NCBI GenBank assembly: GCA_003344405.1
Contig: NOWV01000008.1
Location: 558,001 to 622,000, forward strand
DNA: 64,000 nt
Source: Trichoplax sp. H2
Lineage: Eukaryota > Placozoa > Uniplacotomia > Trichoplacea
Reading direction: 5' to 3'
Under the pieces are notes generated by a model that was given only the letters and a program-made list of their open reading frames with translations, was not told the origin of the DNA and made no database searches. Shown here piece after piece: positions 1 through 16,200 of this stretch. Positions within the stretch are counted from its first letter, which is position 1, and every line of letters starts with the position of its first letter. A program made the position numbers and the translations under genes.

Positions 1-490
1 ATGTCTATTTCGTCATTAATGGACAGAATATTGAGATTGATAGCAGATCAAGAATAAACTTATCAATTGAATCTTGTCGTCATCAACATCCAGCGACCCA
101 TAGAATGTCTATTTCGTCATTAATAATGTACAGAATAGTGAGATTGACAGTAGCTACAAGTCAGAGTAGTTCACGACCCAGATCAAGGGTAAATTTGTAA
201 ATTGAATCTTATCGTCATCAATATCTAGCGATGGCCGATCGATAGAATATCCATTTCGTTATTGTTACGCTATTGTAGATACGATCTACTACGGTGGCCG
301 AACTCGTAATCTACAGAATATTGAGATGGACAGCACCACCAAAGTCAGAGTGGAATCATCATCCACATCTAGGATAACTTGTACAGTGCATAACTTGAAT
401 CTTGTAGTCAACATCTACGGATCGATAGAATATCTATTCATCATTGTTATGCTTTTATAGATACGAATCTACTGTATATTGAAATTAGAC
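1..490. repeat. Degenerate tandem repeat, about four copies
   Basis: Four diverged copies of a block that starts with a sequence like ATGTCTATTTCGTCATTA, followed by CAGAATATTGAGATTGA, begin near 1, 104, 249 and 430. The spacing varies from about 100 to 180 bp, so the repeat is old or has had insertions. The later copies share an extra TAGATACGATCTACT segment. No coding sequence is seen. It lies just upstream of RIOK2. Confidence 0.6.
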
Positions 491-643
491 ATGTCATATT
501 CAATAACTACAATTGTAAACCATTAAATCACATGAATTTAAGAATCTTGCTAGATGATTTCAAGCAGTTATGATTGATATGTAATTCCTCCTGGTGACAA
601 TGTGGTAAAACTTAGGTATGTTGTTATTTGTAAATTGAATTAG

Positions 644-3267
<2,624 letters not shown>

Positions 3268-3526
3268 CTCAATTTGTGCTGTATGATATCGTTATATTTT
3301 TGTGTACTGTATATTTCGTTATCATAGCCTTACTTGTACTGTAACTAAGTTGAAGATATCATATCACTACGCATTTTATAAACCTAAAGCGTTATACAAA
3401 AGTATGATTACGAAATTATTTTCTGTATCAATAATAACTTTAAATTTTAGAAGATATTATGAATAATTGCGACTGTAACGGATGCAATTACATTATATTT
3501 AACTCTTAAATCAAAATGATCATTGA

Positions 3527-3532
3527 AATAAA
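3527..3532 (+). promoter_or_regulatory. Poly(A) signal AATAAA after RIOK2
   Basis: Canonical AATAAA hexamer about 260 bp after the RIOK2 stop codon, a reasonable 3' UTR length for this compact genome. Confidence 0.5.
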
Positions 3533-4652
3533 GTAAATTGAGGTTATATTGTCAGACTTTAGTTTGCGCTGAATTTTTGTAATGAACAATTCAAGGACTT
3601 TTATACTTATGGTAAATTAAATTATTCTAAGTGCTTTTAGACTCTTAGACTCTTAGAATGAGGATTTTCTATCGATCTTTACTCTATAATTTTGATTAAA
3701 TATTACCATCGGACGGAAAGTATTGCATGAGTATTTGACATATTACAAACGTTTTCATGTTTTGGAATGTTGAATAAGGTAAATGATGCACAATCTCTAG
3801 TTAAGAAATTTACATTTCTTAGCAGCTTTCGTTGAAACTGTTTAATACTATACACTTGCATATAACACCCGCAGAAAGGATGGTAAAGAACTGAAATAGT
3901 TGGATATATCATGCAAATATAGCAAAATTCGCAATATAACAATATAAAACGTCTATAAGTTAAAGCCATAGCTTAATGGCAATATCGAATCGTTACTTTT
4001 ACAGCAAAATGGCACCTTAAAACTGATAAATAAAACATCTGACAGTTTAAAACCGGTCGTAGGCCTAATTAGTCTACGAGCTACACGACAACATAAGTCA
4101 GATTTACAGATGGTTATCAATATATACAGTATCGGATAAAATTATCTTACTTTACTGTACGTATTATTCATGTAACAAAGATCTGTTAGGCTAACAGATA
4201 TCTATAAGCTCATACCGTATAATTCATCGAGATTACAGATAGCCTACGATCACCGTATCTTAACACCCATGTCATGCATTATTAGAACATGTAATTTCAT
4301 GACTGTAGAACTAATTAACGCTAGAACGAGAAAATTTAAAATAATCATACAGTTATTATTCTAGCTAATCTCATAGCTGAAATACTAGTGTTCGCAAACC
4401 GTTTATAGCAATGTCTAACTACATAGCAAACTTTATTTACTAGAACTGATCACAACACGCCTTTTTTATTATTATCATTTGTCTTTGATGGCTTCAACAT
4501 GTGTATACACAATAGTACAATATTGGATACATTTGTCATTTATTAAACCAGAGATGCAGTACTGAATATGAATTTCATGACAATAACACGATTTAATACC
4601 GATATAATGTTATTGACCCCGTCACTTTATTATAATATGATGATATCGATTT

Positions 4653-4665
4653 GTTGCTTAGCAAC
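4653..4665. promoter_or_regulatory. Possible RFX X-box (GTTGCTTAGCAAC)
   Basis: A perfect 6+1+6 inverted repeat, GTTGCT-T-AGCAAC, matching the X-box form bound by RFX factors, which control ciliary genes in animals. It lies about 960 bp before the ATG of the unknown gene at 5615, further than usual unless an untranslated first exon lies between. The same match could arise by chance in 64 kb. Confidence 0.35.
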
Positions 4666-5614
4666 AATAGATGCTAATCGTTTCGAAGTCATGTTTTATC
4701 CTTGGAGAAAGCAAGTGGGAAATAGTATCTAGGAGAGAAAGAAGTTACAAAAAATTGTTTTCAAATATACGATGAAAAAGAAACACTTTAGTATGTAAAC
4801 TATTATGTGTACAACTGCAACCACTAACGAAGAGTGTTGTCTGTATCATAGTTGATAGATGAAGGTAGGCATTATTGACATAAATTAATAAAATTATGTA
4901 TCTGTAAAATAAAAGATATTTAAGAAGTTAAGAAGGTTGAAGACTAGATAATTTCCTTAGGTAGTAAGAGTGGCTAACGCTCCAATGATTAGCTACCGTC
5001 ACTAAAATAGTTTATGCGTATACTCTATATATAGGTCAAATTTCTTTCTACATAATTCACTAGCATTATAATTTTAAGCACTAATTACTCTCAATTAATT
5101 TTACAGCTTTTCTGCTCTATAATTTAATTTTATCGTCGTATATCTAAAAAGATTTAGTTAATGGTATCGCTATCCAAAAATAGATGGCTCTATTTGCATA
5201 TTTCCCCCTAATGTATCTTCCTTAAAGAAATTGATCTGGCAGATTTCTTCAGGCACAATCAACAGAAACTTTGATAGTAGCTGTTAATTACGGTAGTTTT
5301 AAAACGATATACTGTTTAATTTATATGGCAATATAGTGGCCAAAAAACAATGGGATTGTTCATGGATTTAATTACATTGCCGATAGAGGAAAAAGTAGAT
5401 GATAATTAATGATAGCAACTGACGATAATTAACCAGACTATCGCCTGAAAATCTATAAATATCCTATGCTTATAGCCTAAGATTATAAAGATACTTTCAA
5501 ATTTTTTGTTGCCTTATCTTCCCAATCATCCATTATGAACATTAATGGGAGCTTTGTTTTTATACCTTGCTCTAGAGAATAATACTTTATCGTTTCTTAT
5601 AATATTCAAACGTG

Positions 5615-8355
5615 ATGGTAAAATCTGATACGGCGCAATACAACATGGTATCCACTAATAATGGTAAACCTGAATTTGCCAATCCAACATTGTCTCATCG
5701 GCCTTGCTTCCCAGTTTGGCTTGATTCAGGATTGAAAAATTTTCAATGTATGGGAAAAGATCAGCTACTCGTTTCTAGTGACTTGTTTACGTTTGAAGCA
5801 AGCTTTAATCGCTCATTTTTGCAAGAGCAATTACAGAAAGGTGAAAAGATTATAGCTAACCAAGTAAAGCAAAATATTTCCGATAAAACTACCGAGCAAA
5901 GGCGAAAATCGATTTTAAGTAAGATCATATTACCTAGGTCATATTTGTAATAAGTTGATTTATAGCATGATATTAGAGGATAGCTCTAAACTTAAATAAG
6001 CTGAATTTAACTTTAGAATAATATCAAGTACTTAGAATAAAACGATAAAATATTCATGAAGAGTCATTAAGTTTTTCCGCCTTATAGTTAGCTAATACAC
6101 AGGTATATAGCATCTATATTTACGATATATCAACTAGAGAGAATAAATAATGTAAATTTTATTACCAGAATTTACTTTGTACGTAAGAGTATAACTAACG
6201 TCTCTGAAATAATAATGTTAGCAAATTAATTTTTGGGGGTACTTCTTTTATGTGACAACAACAATAACCATTTTGATATAATGGACCTTTATAAAATTAT
6301 ATATATTATATAAGATAGAGTCAATAGGCTTTTCAAGAATGAAAGGCACAGCGGTGGTATATGTGTCCTATTTATATGCTTGCTGTGTTACTGTTACTAG
6401 GACCAATTGACGACGAACCACAAACCGCTCACAGAGCAACAGATCAGAGTAGTAGGTAAGTTTAAATTATATTTCAGAAGCGTCGTATAAATGATTAATA
6501 AGTTAAAAGGTCGAGGTTAACGACAGGAATACATCATAATTACCCTGACGTACGACTTATTTGAAGCTTAGAATCCATTATGATATGTAATCAGGCGGTG
6601 TACAATTAAAAATAGAAAAATAGTTCTGTAGCTTTCTTTTCTTTTGAAGTAGATTAATAAAAATTTATTGTATATTTTATGATTAAGTAGTAGCGTTCAT
6701 TTACATTCTGTCTCTTTCAATTTAACCTGCTGATATCTTTCTTACTTGACATAATTGTTTCATTTGGATTTATTGTACGTTGTTTTTACTATCATATAAT
6801 TATGGTGCTAATCTATAGAGTCAGAACTATAATAATTATATAGCCTACGTCTATTTGTAAGTCTTTTAGTTTATACTCTCTATGTCGGCTGTAGTCTTGA
6901 GTCCAGTCGAAGTCATGTGGAGTCTAACTGTTTAGTCTTCTATAAAAAGCTGTTTCAACGCTGTTGTCATGTTATAAAGTATTAAAAAACATAACGTAAC
7001 TTCAAGTTCGTAGAGTCTTCAAAAGTAAGCTGTAAAAAATGAATAAAATTACGCTTAGACATCTCATATCCTTTCTTAATAGCCCTGATGCATTTCATCT
7101 TGGCCCTACTTCGAATGAAATGGATTTATATCCGTCTATCTTTGGACGCTCAAATTCTACTCTTCAACCTGGGATTACAGATGAGACGCTATATACTGGT
7201 AAACATTTTCTATTTCATGTCGACAACCGGGCACATACACCAAGCTTTAAACAAAGACTAGATCGTTTCAATAGCTTTCATGGTAGAAGTTCCGCTAATT
7301 ATCATAGCAATATGACATTTATGCCACCATTGAGAAAGGTAAAAATCAAATCAAGTAAAGGAGATACGATAACCTAGTTGTTATGAGAACGAAGCAGTAA
7401 CAATAGTAATTAAAGATGTCGTTTTAGTTTTCTCTTAATTCAGTAATGGCTTGATTTAAGGCTACGATAAAGCACTGTAATGAAACTGTTCTAAACGATA
7501 GTAAGTACGCTCATAAAGTCATAGCTAGTTATTTTACTTCGAAAGTTGTTTCTCCATTATCATAAATTAAGCTTTTTCTGATCGTAGAAGCTTTAATACA
7601 TTATTAAGAGATTAAATGATAGCATATAGTGTAGGGCATGTAATATTAATCTATACCAAACTTGAAAATGTAAGTAGTAGATTAAGTGATGGGATAAGAA
7701 AATAGATGACTGAAAATGATAATATTTATATTTACTGAAGGTGGATGATGTAAGGCGTTCTTCGGCAAGTAAAGTTATTCAATCTTCTACTCAGCCGTGT
7801 CGTGAGTCTCGCGATATTGTAGCCACTGGTGTTGCAGTAACAGCTAACACTAAACGATCAACATCACGAATCAGCTTACCCGGCAGGTTAGAATTTTTCT
7901 ATCACGTATTATTCATTTATGAATCGAAATAAAGGGCATAAACGACGTAATTTGAACTACGATATTCACGAAAATCAATTTTAAATTTAAGTTAGCAATC
8001 TTTCATTTCAGTATAAAGTTAACATCTCATTAATATTTTTCAAATATTAGAGTACCTAGCAAGGCGAAATCATCGCATAAATCATATGAAGGTAATGATT
8101 CATTTGCAATATTGTAACAGGAATCTAGGCAGCAAAATCTGTTCTTTCAAAACAGTATGAACATGGCTGATTTAAACTATGAATCTAATGAATTTTATTG
8201 CTTATATTGACTCTATATCGTGATAATTAGATATGTATTCCAACGCTATGGAAGGAGGTAGCGTCAATTTTCAGCAAAGATTGGCGGAACTAACTACTTT
8301 ACAGCAGGAAACAGTGCGATTAGAACGTATAAAAAAACTGAAAAGAAAATCTTAG
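5615..8355 (+). CDS. Unrecognised six-exon gene, about 308 residues
   Basis: I do not recognise the family. Exons 5615-5918, 6401-6455, 7083-7338, 7741-7886, 8051-8091 and 8231-8355 have matching intron phases and give one 308-residue frame ending in TAG. All internal ends have GT/AG. The N-terminal exon has a compact hydrophobic/aromatic patch (FPVWLDSGLKNF, DLFTFEASFNRSFL). The middle is low-complexity and rich in Ser, Asn, His and Arg. The last exon has a predicted amphipathic helix rich in Gln, Glu and Leu (QQRLAELTTLQQETVRLERI) ending in a basic KKLKRKS tail. There is no signal peptide or membrane segment. The start is the first ATG of an open frame after stops. A possible RFX X-box upstream hints at a ciliary role, but that is weak inference. 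Confidence 0.6.
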
Positions 8356-10907
8356 AGGTCGATTGCGAATATTTATAGTATCAAGTATTTTTCCCCTTTT
8401 TTTCATTGTATGGTATAATACTGTGTCATATCAAAGTGTGAAATTACCATTTTATTTAAAGTATACAAGACATAAATACTCTAGCTATTGGAATTAATAT
8501 CGTTTAACTCCAAAAAATCGAAATAGTAATGATATAAAGACTCAATGATCTGGATTCTATTATAGTGAATTGAATGATCCTTGCGGCAACCTTTTTAATT
8601 TTACTGGTCAATATCAATTATACGAATACATCTCGAAATAGAAAGGAATACAAATTAAGATTTTGCCTTTACTATAAAATATTTTTGTAAAATAATTATC
8701 ATTTTTGGATATATATTATAGAAATATACTCTTGACGTTGAAGGATACTTATGTCTTATAATTCCAAGTATAAAAAAAATTAATTATTTTTTTATTGTAA
8801 TTTTGGTTCTGATCTGTACTTAAATGTTGTCAAGAGTTAGTATTGAAAAGTAGTGATCCACTATTTGGGCATTACTTTTATTAATTTAGATGCGACTATA
8901 CCTGATTTCTTCTGAACTTTTTTATAGGTCTATTATCTAATATATTTTTTTCCGAGCTGCAGCCTTTGATAAATGTGTTTATAATGAAGAATGCTATCCA
9001 AATTTGTTTAGTATAAGATATAAAGAATGATCTATGTAGTTTATTGATTTGTTACACTGAAGAAAAGTAGGATTAGGTTAAGCAATGGATATATCATGTG
9101 ATATTTTAGTGTAACTAGCCTATAAAAATTCATGTATCAAGCAACGATATATACGGATTTTGAATATTTTGAAAATACTTTATTTTACCATATTTTTCAA
9201 GATACGAGTTAGTATCTGGAAATAAATAGAACAGATTTTATGATTTATCTTTTGATGAAACAATTTAGCTTGAGAAACATATAAACTTTATGCGATGATA
9301 GCTAATTCTATATCTGATCAAGTTCTATAGATTGCCTGTTCTGAATTGTAGAAGGTAGCAAGTCATATAAATGATTGCACGGGTGCTAATTATGGAAATT
9401 TATAGATATTTTCTTTTAAAATTATCAAGGTATGGCAGATAGAAATCGGATTTGCTTAATTGATCACCTTTACTTTTACTTTAGTGGTGAAATGCTGAAT
9501 AAAATTAGCCATGACTGTACATTCATTAGTTGCCAATAAATAGCATTCTATTCCAGTGTATAAGTTATAACGTTCATATATAGTAATGTAAGTCATCGAG
9601 TGAGTAAATGAATGTAAGGCTATTCGATAACCATAACTACAAAGTAGAATATCCGTGAGTTAAAAGATTATGAATCCTACCCAGTAAACGTAACGTTCAT
9701 ATTTGGCAGTCTAAATTATCGAGTGAGTAAATGAATAAGAGTCTATTCGATTGCTATAAACAATAAAACAGAATATCCACAAGTTTAAAAATTGTGAATC
9801 TTACACCAATAGCCCAGTAAATGTAAGCTTCATATTTAGTAATCTAAATTATGGAGTGAGTAAATAAATGAGAGCCTATTCGATCATCGTATACTACAAA
9901 GTAGACTATCCCGAGTTTAAAGATTATGAATGCTTACACTAATAGCTTAGTAAAATACTAGTAATTAATCTATAGATTGTCTAGATTTTATCAGAGGAAC
10001 AATTCTGAACTTTTCACCTAGGTATTTCTATTCATTGAGGGCTTTAGCTATCCAGTGTCAGTTTACTGCGATTGCAGAATCAACATAATCATTGATTGAA
10101 ATCATAGAGTAAGGGATTAGGGGATCAGGCAAATGAGTGCACTGGAAGTTATTGACTAATTATTTTAAAAGTTATGGGCTCCTAGATTGTAGTAAAGTGT
10201 AACAACTTACTGTACTGTATAAGCGTATATACAGAATCTTATTATAAAGATTCGAGAGTTTAATCGTAAAGGAATGAAGAAAGTGAAATGAGGATAGTGT
10301 CAACGTTGAAAATTGATGCTGCAGCATTCCAAGCTCAACTACTGTATATGATCACACTAATCAGGGCGTGCAACAAAATTTTCTAATGCTCGTATAAATA
10401 TTAGGGATTCATCTTGGTAATTCTAAATCCCAGTTAACTCCAATGTTCATTAAGGCGAATGATAAAATTCCCTTCCTCTCTGCTGCTATGCATGTGCAAA
10501 CAGGAAGGATTTTAGGATATTTCTGAGTTCAATTATCGCAATTATCCATCAAGATTTATGGCGAGAATTCATTTTCCAGATAATACTAGTATCAATACTG
10601 GATATTAAAAGTATTTCTAAGCCAATCATCTGGCATATGAATCAGGATATATGGCAAAATTGGCATTCTATCAACTTTAAGACACCATAATAATTTACTG
10701 TTAGGTGGGGTTGGCGGCAGCCTCTAAGCTACAGCCAACGGTAAATTGTCACTTACTGTACATGTATTAACATTGGTACTAGGGTACAGTATGAAACCTA
10801 CTGCGTGCATTGCACACTATTGGTAACGTACAATATTGCTGTAGGTCCGGAGCTTGCAGCAGCTCGTAAAAGCTGGAGCTCAGTGACGATCAAATCGAAT
10901 TTAGACT
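8356..10907. other. Intergenic, no gene seen
   Basis: No credible exon. It contains a three-copy tandem repeat (9568-9956, listed separately) and otherwise AT-rich unique sequence. Confidence 0.5.
9568..9956. repeat. Three-copy tandem repeat, about 130 bp unit
   Basis: Three direct copies starting near 9568, 9689 and 9827. Each has the order GTTCATATTTAGTAATCTAA, then CGAGTGAGTAAATGAAT, then CTATTCGAT, then AGAATATCC, then a GTTTAAA-GATTATGAATC segment. Units differ by scattered substitutions and small indels (lengths about 121, 138 and 130 bp). Confidence 0.75.
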
Positions 10908-12686
10908 ATGGCCTCTTTTCTGGATGCTTCGGAAATTATAGACCCTAATATAACTGTTCAATCCAATCGAGTAGAAAGTAAAAACAGTAAAGAATTACAA
11001 TTGAGAAAATTCACGATACAAAATTTCCTGTCCGACTTTAGCAGTAGGCATCGATTATCACATGCATCGTCGAATGAAAACCCTTGCCATGATCATTCGT
11101 AAGTGTTGGTGGATGTTTCAAGGTCGATATTTATTAATTATCCAATATATGCATTATCAAATAGAAATATTCAGAATTTATAAACTACTCAATCAATAGG
11201 TGTAGTAGATAGGATTACTAATATCGCATGGAATTACAGTTTGCTACCGGTATTGAGGGAAGCTTTCTAGATGATACTATACTATTCTTAGAAATGGAAA
11301 CGCTCTTCATTTTGTACCGGTTAATTACTGTATTCTATTTTTATTTTATGTATTCTGTTCGCTGATAAATACTTCAATCGGTGCTTAAATCTCTTGAGAG
11401 TAAAGGTAACATTCACGATAGTAGTCTATGAAGTATAAGCTATTTAGCTCAAAACTTGAGAAGGGAATCATTTTGGTTGAGGTCATGAGCTTTGCCTGCT
11501 TACTAAAATGAATTCGTCTACAGCAGTCATTCATCAAGACTTGAATAGCGCATCTTTTGCTGTGCTGACGATTATACTATTACATGACATACTGTTTGCA
11601 TAGACATGTATATCAATGATCTTTTATGATTTGTTGCCACTAGTTCTTACGATAGCGTTTAAATGTGTTAGTGGAGGTAGATAAAGATTTCATCGATCAG
11701 AACAGTGTTATTTTCATCGACGTATTGTATTTCTTGGATAAAATAAAGTGTACACGAGTACTCGTATAGCGTTTTTCTTCAGATGAAGTAGATGGCATCC
11801 ATGGCAGGAACTTCTAAGAGAAAATTTTCTTAAAAGTCCCTATCAATAGTATGTACGATTTATGCGCAAGCATGTCTTATGTAGATGTGAGAACACACAA
11901 CTAATTGGGTAAACTTATGAATTATAGTGTAATCAATATTTGCATGCTATTAGAAGGGAGAACAGTCAGTACGATGCCTCTCCGTAAACCATAAGCCGAT
12001 TACTCACTACGTAGTATTTCACGTCACAATTTCTTAAGTGCTGTGCGAGTAGATGCAATACTGAAATAGTACTGGAAATGATATAATCATTGTAGGTATT
12101 AAGGGTCTATATTAATGGTTTATTAACTGACAGATTCTACTACTGTATACCTGAACTAACGGTTATTACTCCGATGGCCTTATTAATTAGTAATTTACAT
12201 CAATCCTTTTTTAATTTGTGCATATTTTCTGGAAATTGTTTTATTAGGTTAGAATCATTTCCAAAGTGGTACTTAGTTGATCCTGATGATACTGATGACG
12301 CTATTCAAGATGTGGAGGAAGATAAAACTATTTCTATTTTGGTAAGTTCGTCAACCGTACTAAAGAATGCTCCCAGCGATAGATTGTCAATATGTGGTAT
12401 AGATTAGAAGAGAGCCCTACTGCTGTTGTAATTAAATGTAGATATATATGATCAATTGGTCATGTTAGGTAAAGTAATGTTTCAAGTATAGTGATTCATG
12501 TCTAAAAATATTGTAGATGATTCCATTTAATAGAGTACGGTTACAGGTAAAATGAACGATCTAATTACTGTATACATATTATTCAATTGATACAAATTCT
12601 AAGCAGCCCATGGATCAGTTAATTCAAGAAATAACTCAAAATCACTAGAGCAGCAAATTCTCAAATTGGATTCTTCTTTACATTAA
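10908..12686 (+). CDS. Small unrecognised gene, about 126 residues
   Basis: I do not recognise the family. The first exon (10908-11098, starting MASFLDASEIIDPN) is clear: an ATG after in-frame stops and a strong GTAAGT donor. It joins in phase to 12248-12341 (FPKWYLVDPDDTDDAIQDVE), an acidic stretch. Two further pieces fit in phase: a 13-nt micro-exon at 12534-12546 and a last exon 12604-12686, ending SLEQQILKLDSSLH and TAA. The C-terminus looks like a short coiled coil. The micro-exon rests only on splice signals and phase, so the 3' end is tentative. A competing last exon near 12785-12841 (ending RSRLAKYLM, TAA) cannot be excluded. No signal peptide or membrane segment is seen. Confidence 0.45.
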
Positions 12687-13200
12687 GTCACTACATGTGT
12701 AAAGTGAAGTAACTGATAACTATGATTAATTATTGCAGGTTTTGATCTATACTACCAAAATATAATTGATAAAAGTTTTTGTAGGAGTTCTACCATATCA
12801 ATTATTGCAGAAAGATCAAGATTAGCCAAATATCTTATGTAAATATATGTAAATATAAATACTGCATCTATGTACATTACACTCTAAATTATAAAACATG
12901 TTATATGTATTAGATTTAATCAAATTTTTATTTTACGGTCTTTGTAATGTTGTAACAGATTGAGAGAAAGTTTGATTTGGTAGTACTGTACATGCAATGT
13001 TTGAATATACAGTAAAAATTGAAACTGAATTTATTTCAGACTTTCAATATATATCAAGATGATAACATATTATAAACAGTCGCGTACAAAATATTTGATT
13101 CTAGAGAATAAAATATCAAATTTTTCAATCGCCATAAAACAGTCATAGTCTGTATAATATGAGTAATCAAGCTCTAATGTAGCACTTCAATTCTAAGACT
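12687..13200. other. Convergent intergenic space, no gene confirmed
   Basis: Lies between the 3' ends of the small + strand gene and NOC4L. AT-rich, no dense pentamer array. May hold the 3' UTRs and the alternative last exon noted for the upstream gene. Confidence 0.4.
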
Positions 13201-16200
13201 TTATTTTTTCTGGCTATTTGACCAAAATTTCCAAATTTCACTACCAGAAGGAATGATTCCAGAAGGTGATTTAAATTCCAGGGCCGGATTTTTGGGAATT
13301 TCAGAATGTAATTCTTTGTCTAGAAGCTGGGCGTTTTAAATGGATAACTCATTTCGAATGCTTTTGTTAAGAATTAATTATAAGTTATAAATTACTCTAC
13401 CATTTTAAGAGTTTGGTCTGTGTATTCGCTAATGTCAATTTCTGTTTGAGTGATGGGTTTTTTAAATATTTCGGTTAAACTTGTAACACCAGGATAATAG
13501 TGGTCCATAAGAGCCTAATTTAATAATCATATCTTTACGTTAATGACACTTATGATCCTAAGATCAGACGGGGAGATTTTAAGGCACAAAATGAACCTGT
13601 AGCTCCCATAGTGAGCTCTCTATTGCTTTACACTTTGCGGGATCTTCCTCATAGAACAAATAGGGGTCACCTGGAACCTGTTCTGATGGGTTAATTTTGA
13701 CCAGAATGTTAATTATGGAAACTTTTCGTTTTCCTTATTAAACAATAAAATAGCACGGATACAGCTTTGAACTGACAGCAAGTTATTAATCCTAGTGAGT
13801 TACGCATATCGTAACTGCTCTTCTATACTTACCATTTAAGCTTTGATGAATCAAGATTTTGATGCTATCGTGACGCTTTATCAGATTACATATGAAGGCT
13901 ATAGCAACCATAGCACCTGCAAGAGAGGTAAAAAATCGAAATCGTAATTTGTCATAATGTTTAATACATTACAGCTCTGAATACTAAACAATTACTTGCA
14001 GGGTTAAGAGTCAGTGCGATTCTGCTCAGCTTTTTAGCAAATGCCGCCACTACATAAGCTGGAAGATGACTATAAAAAATATAGAGCAATTATTTTACCA
14101 TAAACATTAAATTAAATATAAGTCTTGAAACTTAGAAATTAATTTATTAAACCATCATTACGTTGATGTCAAAAAGAGGTCTAGTAGATAGAAAAACCTC
14201 CCACTAGACTTTGCAACAAATGCGCTGGCTTCCACTAGGGCATAAAGCTTGGCATAAAAATCAGGATAATCTCTAGGATATAAAAGATAAGATAGAGTGA
14301 GCTGATTAGATTCATTTCAGAATAGTAGTAGAATGATAGCAGCAGTATAGCTAACATTAAACATGATGAACTGAAACGTACAGATTATGTTGGTGAATTA
14401 AAATAAACAAGCCATTTAAAGCCAACAGGCTAATAGTTCCACCTAAATGAATAAATGATATATCAGAATCTATCATAGATTTATCAATATGACAAGATAT
14501 TCAATCCTGTAATACTAACCTATATTATAAGAATCGGTTAAAAAATCTATTAATAATTTGGGGTTTAGCATGTTTGGAATAACGTCAGTATGCAAAACGG
14601 CAAGTGCTTTCTTGTAGACTTTCATGGGTAACTAATATGTAAAGATAATGAAATAGATTTTACATCCTAACAATCATCCGCAATTACTAAAGCAGACTAT
14701 GCCTCTTATAGCGATTTTCTAAACTATACCTTAAGACGAAGAAAATTTAGCCATGCCTTACTAAAGACCTTTTTATATTCTTTCAGTTCTTTCAATTTAC
14801 CGTAATAATCATCATTTATTGAATTTTCTGTATAATTACAGGATACATATGTCAATATAAAAGTCTATTTGATGCTAAGTTAATCGGAAATAAAAGTCAT
14901 GTGAAATGAGACACATAGGTCGACGTAGTTTATATCTACTTACCAAGGTTACTTGTAGCCAAATAAAATGATGAGATCTCTTCGTCATAGTTGTAAAGTT
15001 TAATTGAACGGAGTAGATAAAATACATTTTCCACAAAAGTTTCATTAATAGGTTTGCTTGCGTCATCGAGCTTTAAGGCGGCCAGCGTTCTGCAATCGTG
15101 CAGATAGGATTATACTTAGCATTTCGGAATATAAATTACTATATATCGTTGCCACACCGTGCACAGATTGAATATTTTTTCTGATTACTAATTTAAGGTA
15201 ACTTCTTCGCAAATTATGTAGCTCATAGTTACAAATGAACTCAATTTAATGAAGTAGATTACATCATATTTCTAAAATAGAATGTACTCACCCGATATTT
15301 TTTAATGTATAATAAGTAATATCGCTATACTTAAAAAAGGAGCTCAATTTTTTAATTAGGCTCTTGTCATCTGTTTTATCGCTCAAGATTACAGCCTCTA
15401 AAATGCGATAGAAAAGCATGTTTGGAAATTCGAATACGTGGTTAACTTGGTTAAGTGATTGCTTCGCTTTAAACTCATCGGATACGAAGGTCATCAAGAA
15501 GTTTAGTACAAGTTCCTATATGATAGGAATATGAAAGAAAATTTGTTGATTAAAAAGATAGCTTTATGTAACAGTATATTTGTAAATCGATTGGAATTTT
15601 CATTTTTGCTTCACTTGTTTGAGTACCAGTATAGAGGCGATCTCTCCTACTGTAAATTTTCGATGACTACTACTGTCGAAATTTTGATGGAATACTGTAT
15701 CCTATAAACTTTCTAGCCTTACGAAAGTACCTGGATATTGCTGTCGGCATCTTGCATCAAAGCAATAAAGTACCGCTGGCATGTCAGATATTGTTTGTGC
15801 ATCCAGTTATAGTATATCTTTGAACAGTTTCGGTTGATCATTTCCTCTAGTAGAGAAATCAAAGAATGAATACTATTGCAGTACCTATGGCAGATTTGAT
15901 CTACAATACAGTATCTTTATTTGTAATTGTGATGATTGATTTTATGATGTGAATGGTTCTCCATTTTGCTTCGGTATACGTGTCAGTATTACTCACAGTG
16001 TTATAAGAACGAATATTTGATTAATTTTCAAGGATGAAGGTTTAATACGTGTAAGTATACCAATTTTATTTATGATATACTTACTGTCATCCTTGTTTTC
16101 TGAATCGTCGCTACGATTTTCAGAGTTGATACAGTCGCCGTTAGCCACAAAGTGAGAAAATAATTTAGCCAGAGCGCGGACAGCAGCTTCGATAGTACGA

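Larger units (their letters stand above)
3268..5614. other. Intergenic, no gene seen
   Basis: Between RIOK2 and the next + strand gene. Apart from the RIOK2 poly(A) signal and a possible X-box at 4653, it is AT-rich with many stops in all frames. An 88-codon frame on the - strand (3703-3969) has no family resemblance and looks like chance. Confidence 0.5.

Noticed and set aside
3703-3969. 88-codon - strand frame downstream of RIOK2
   Set aside because: No domain, no splice context, AT-rich composition like the surrounding non-coding DNA.
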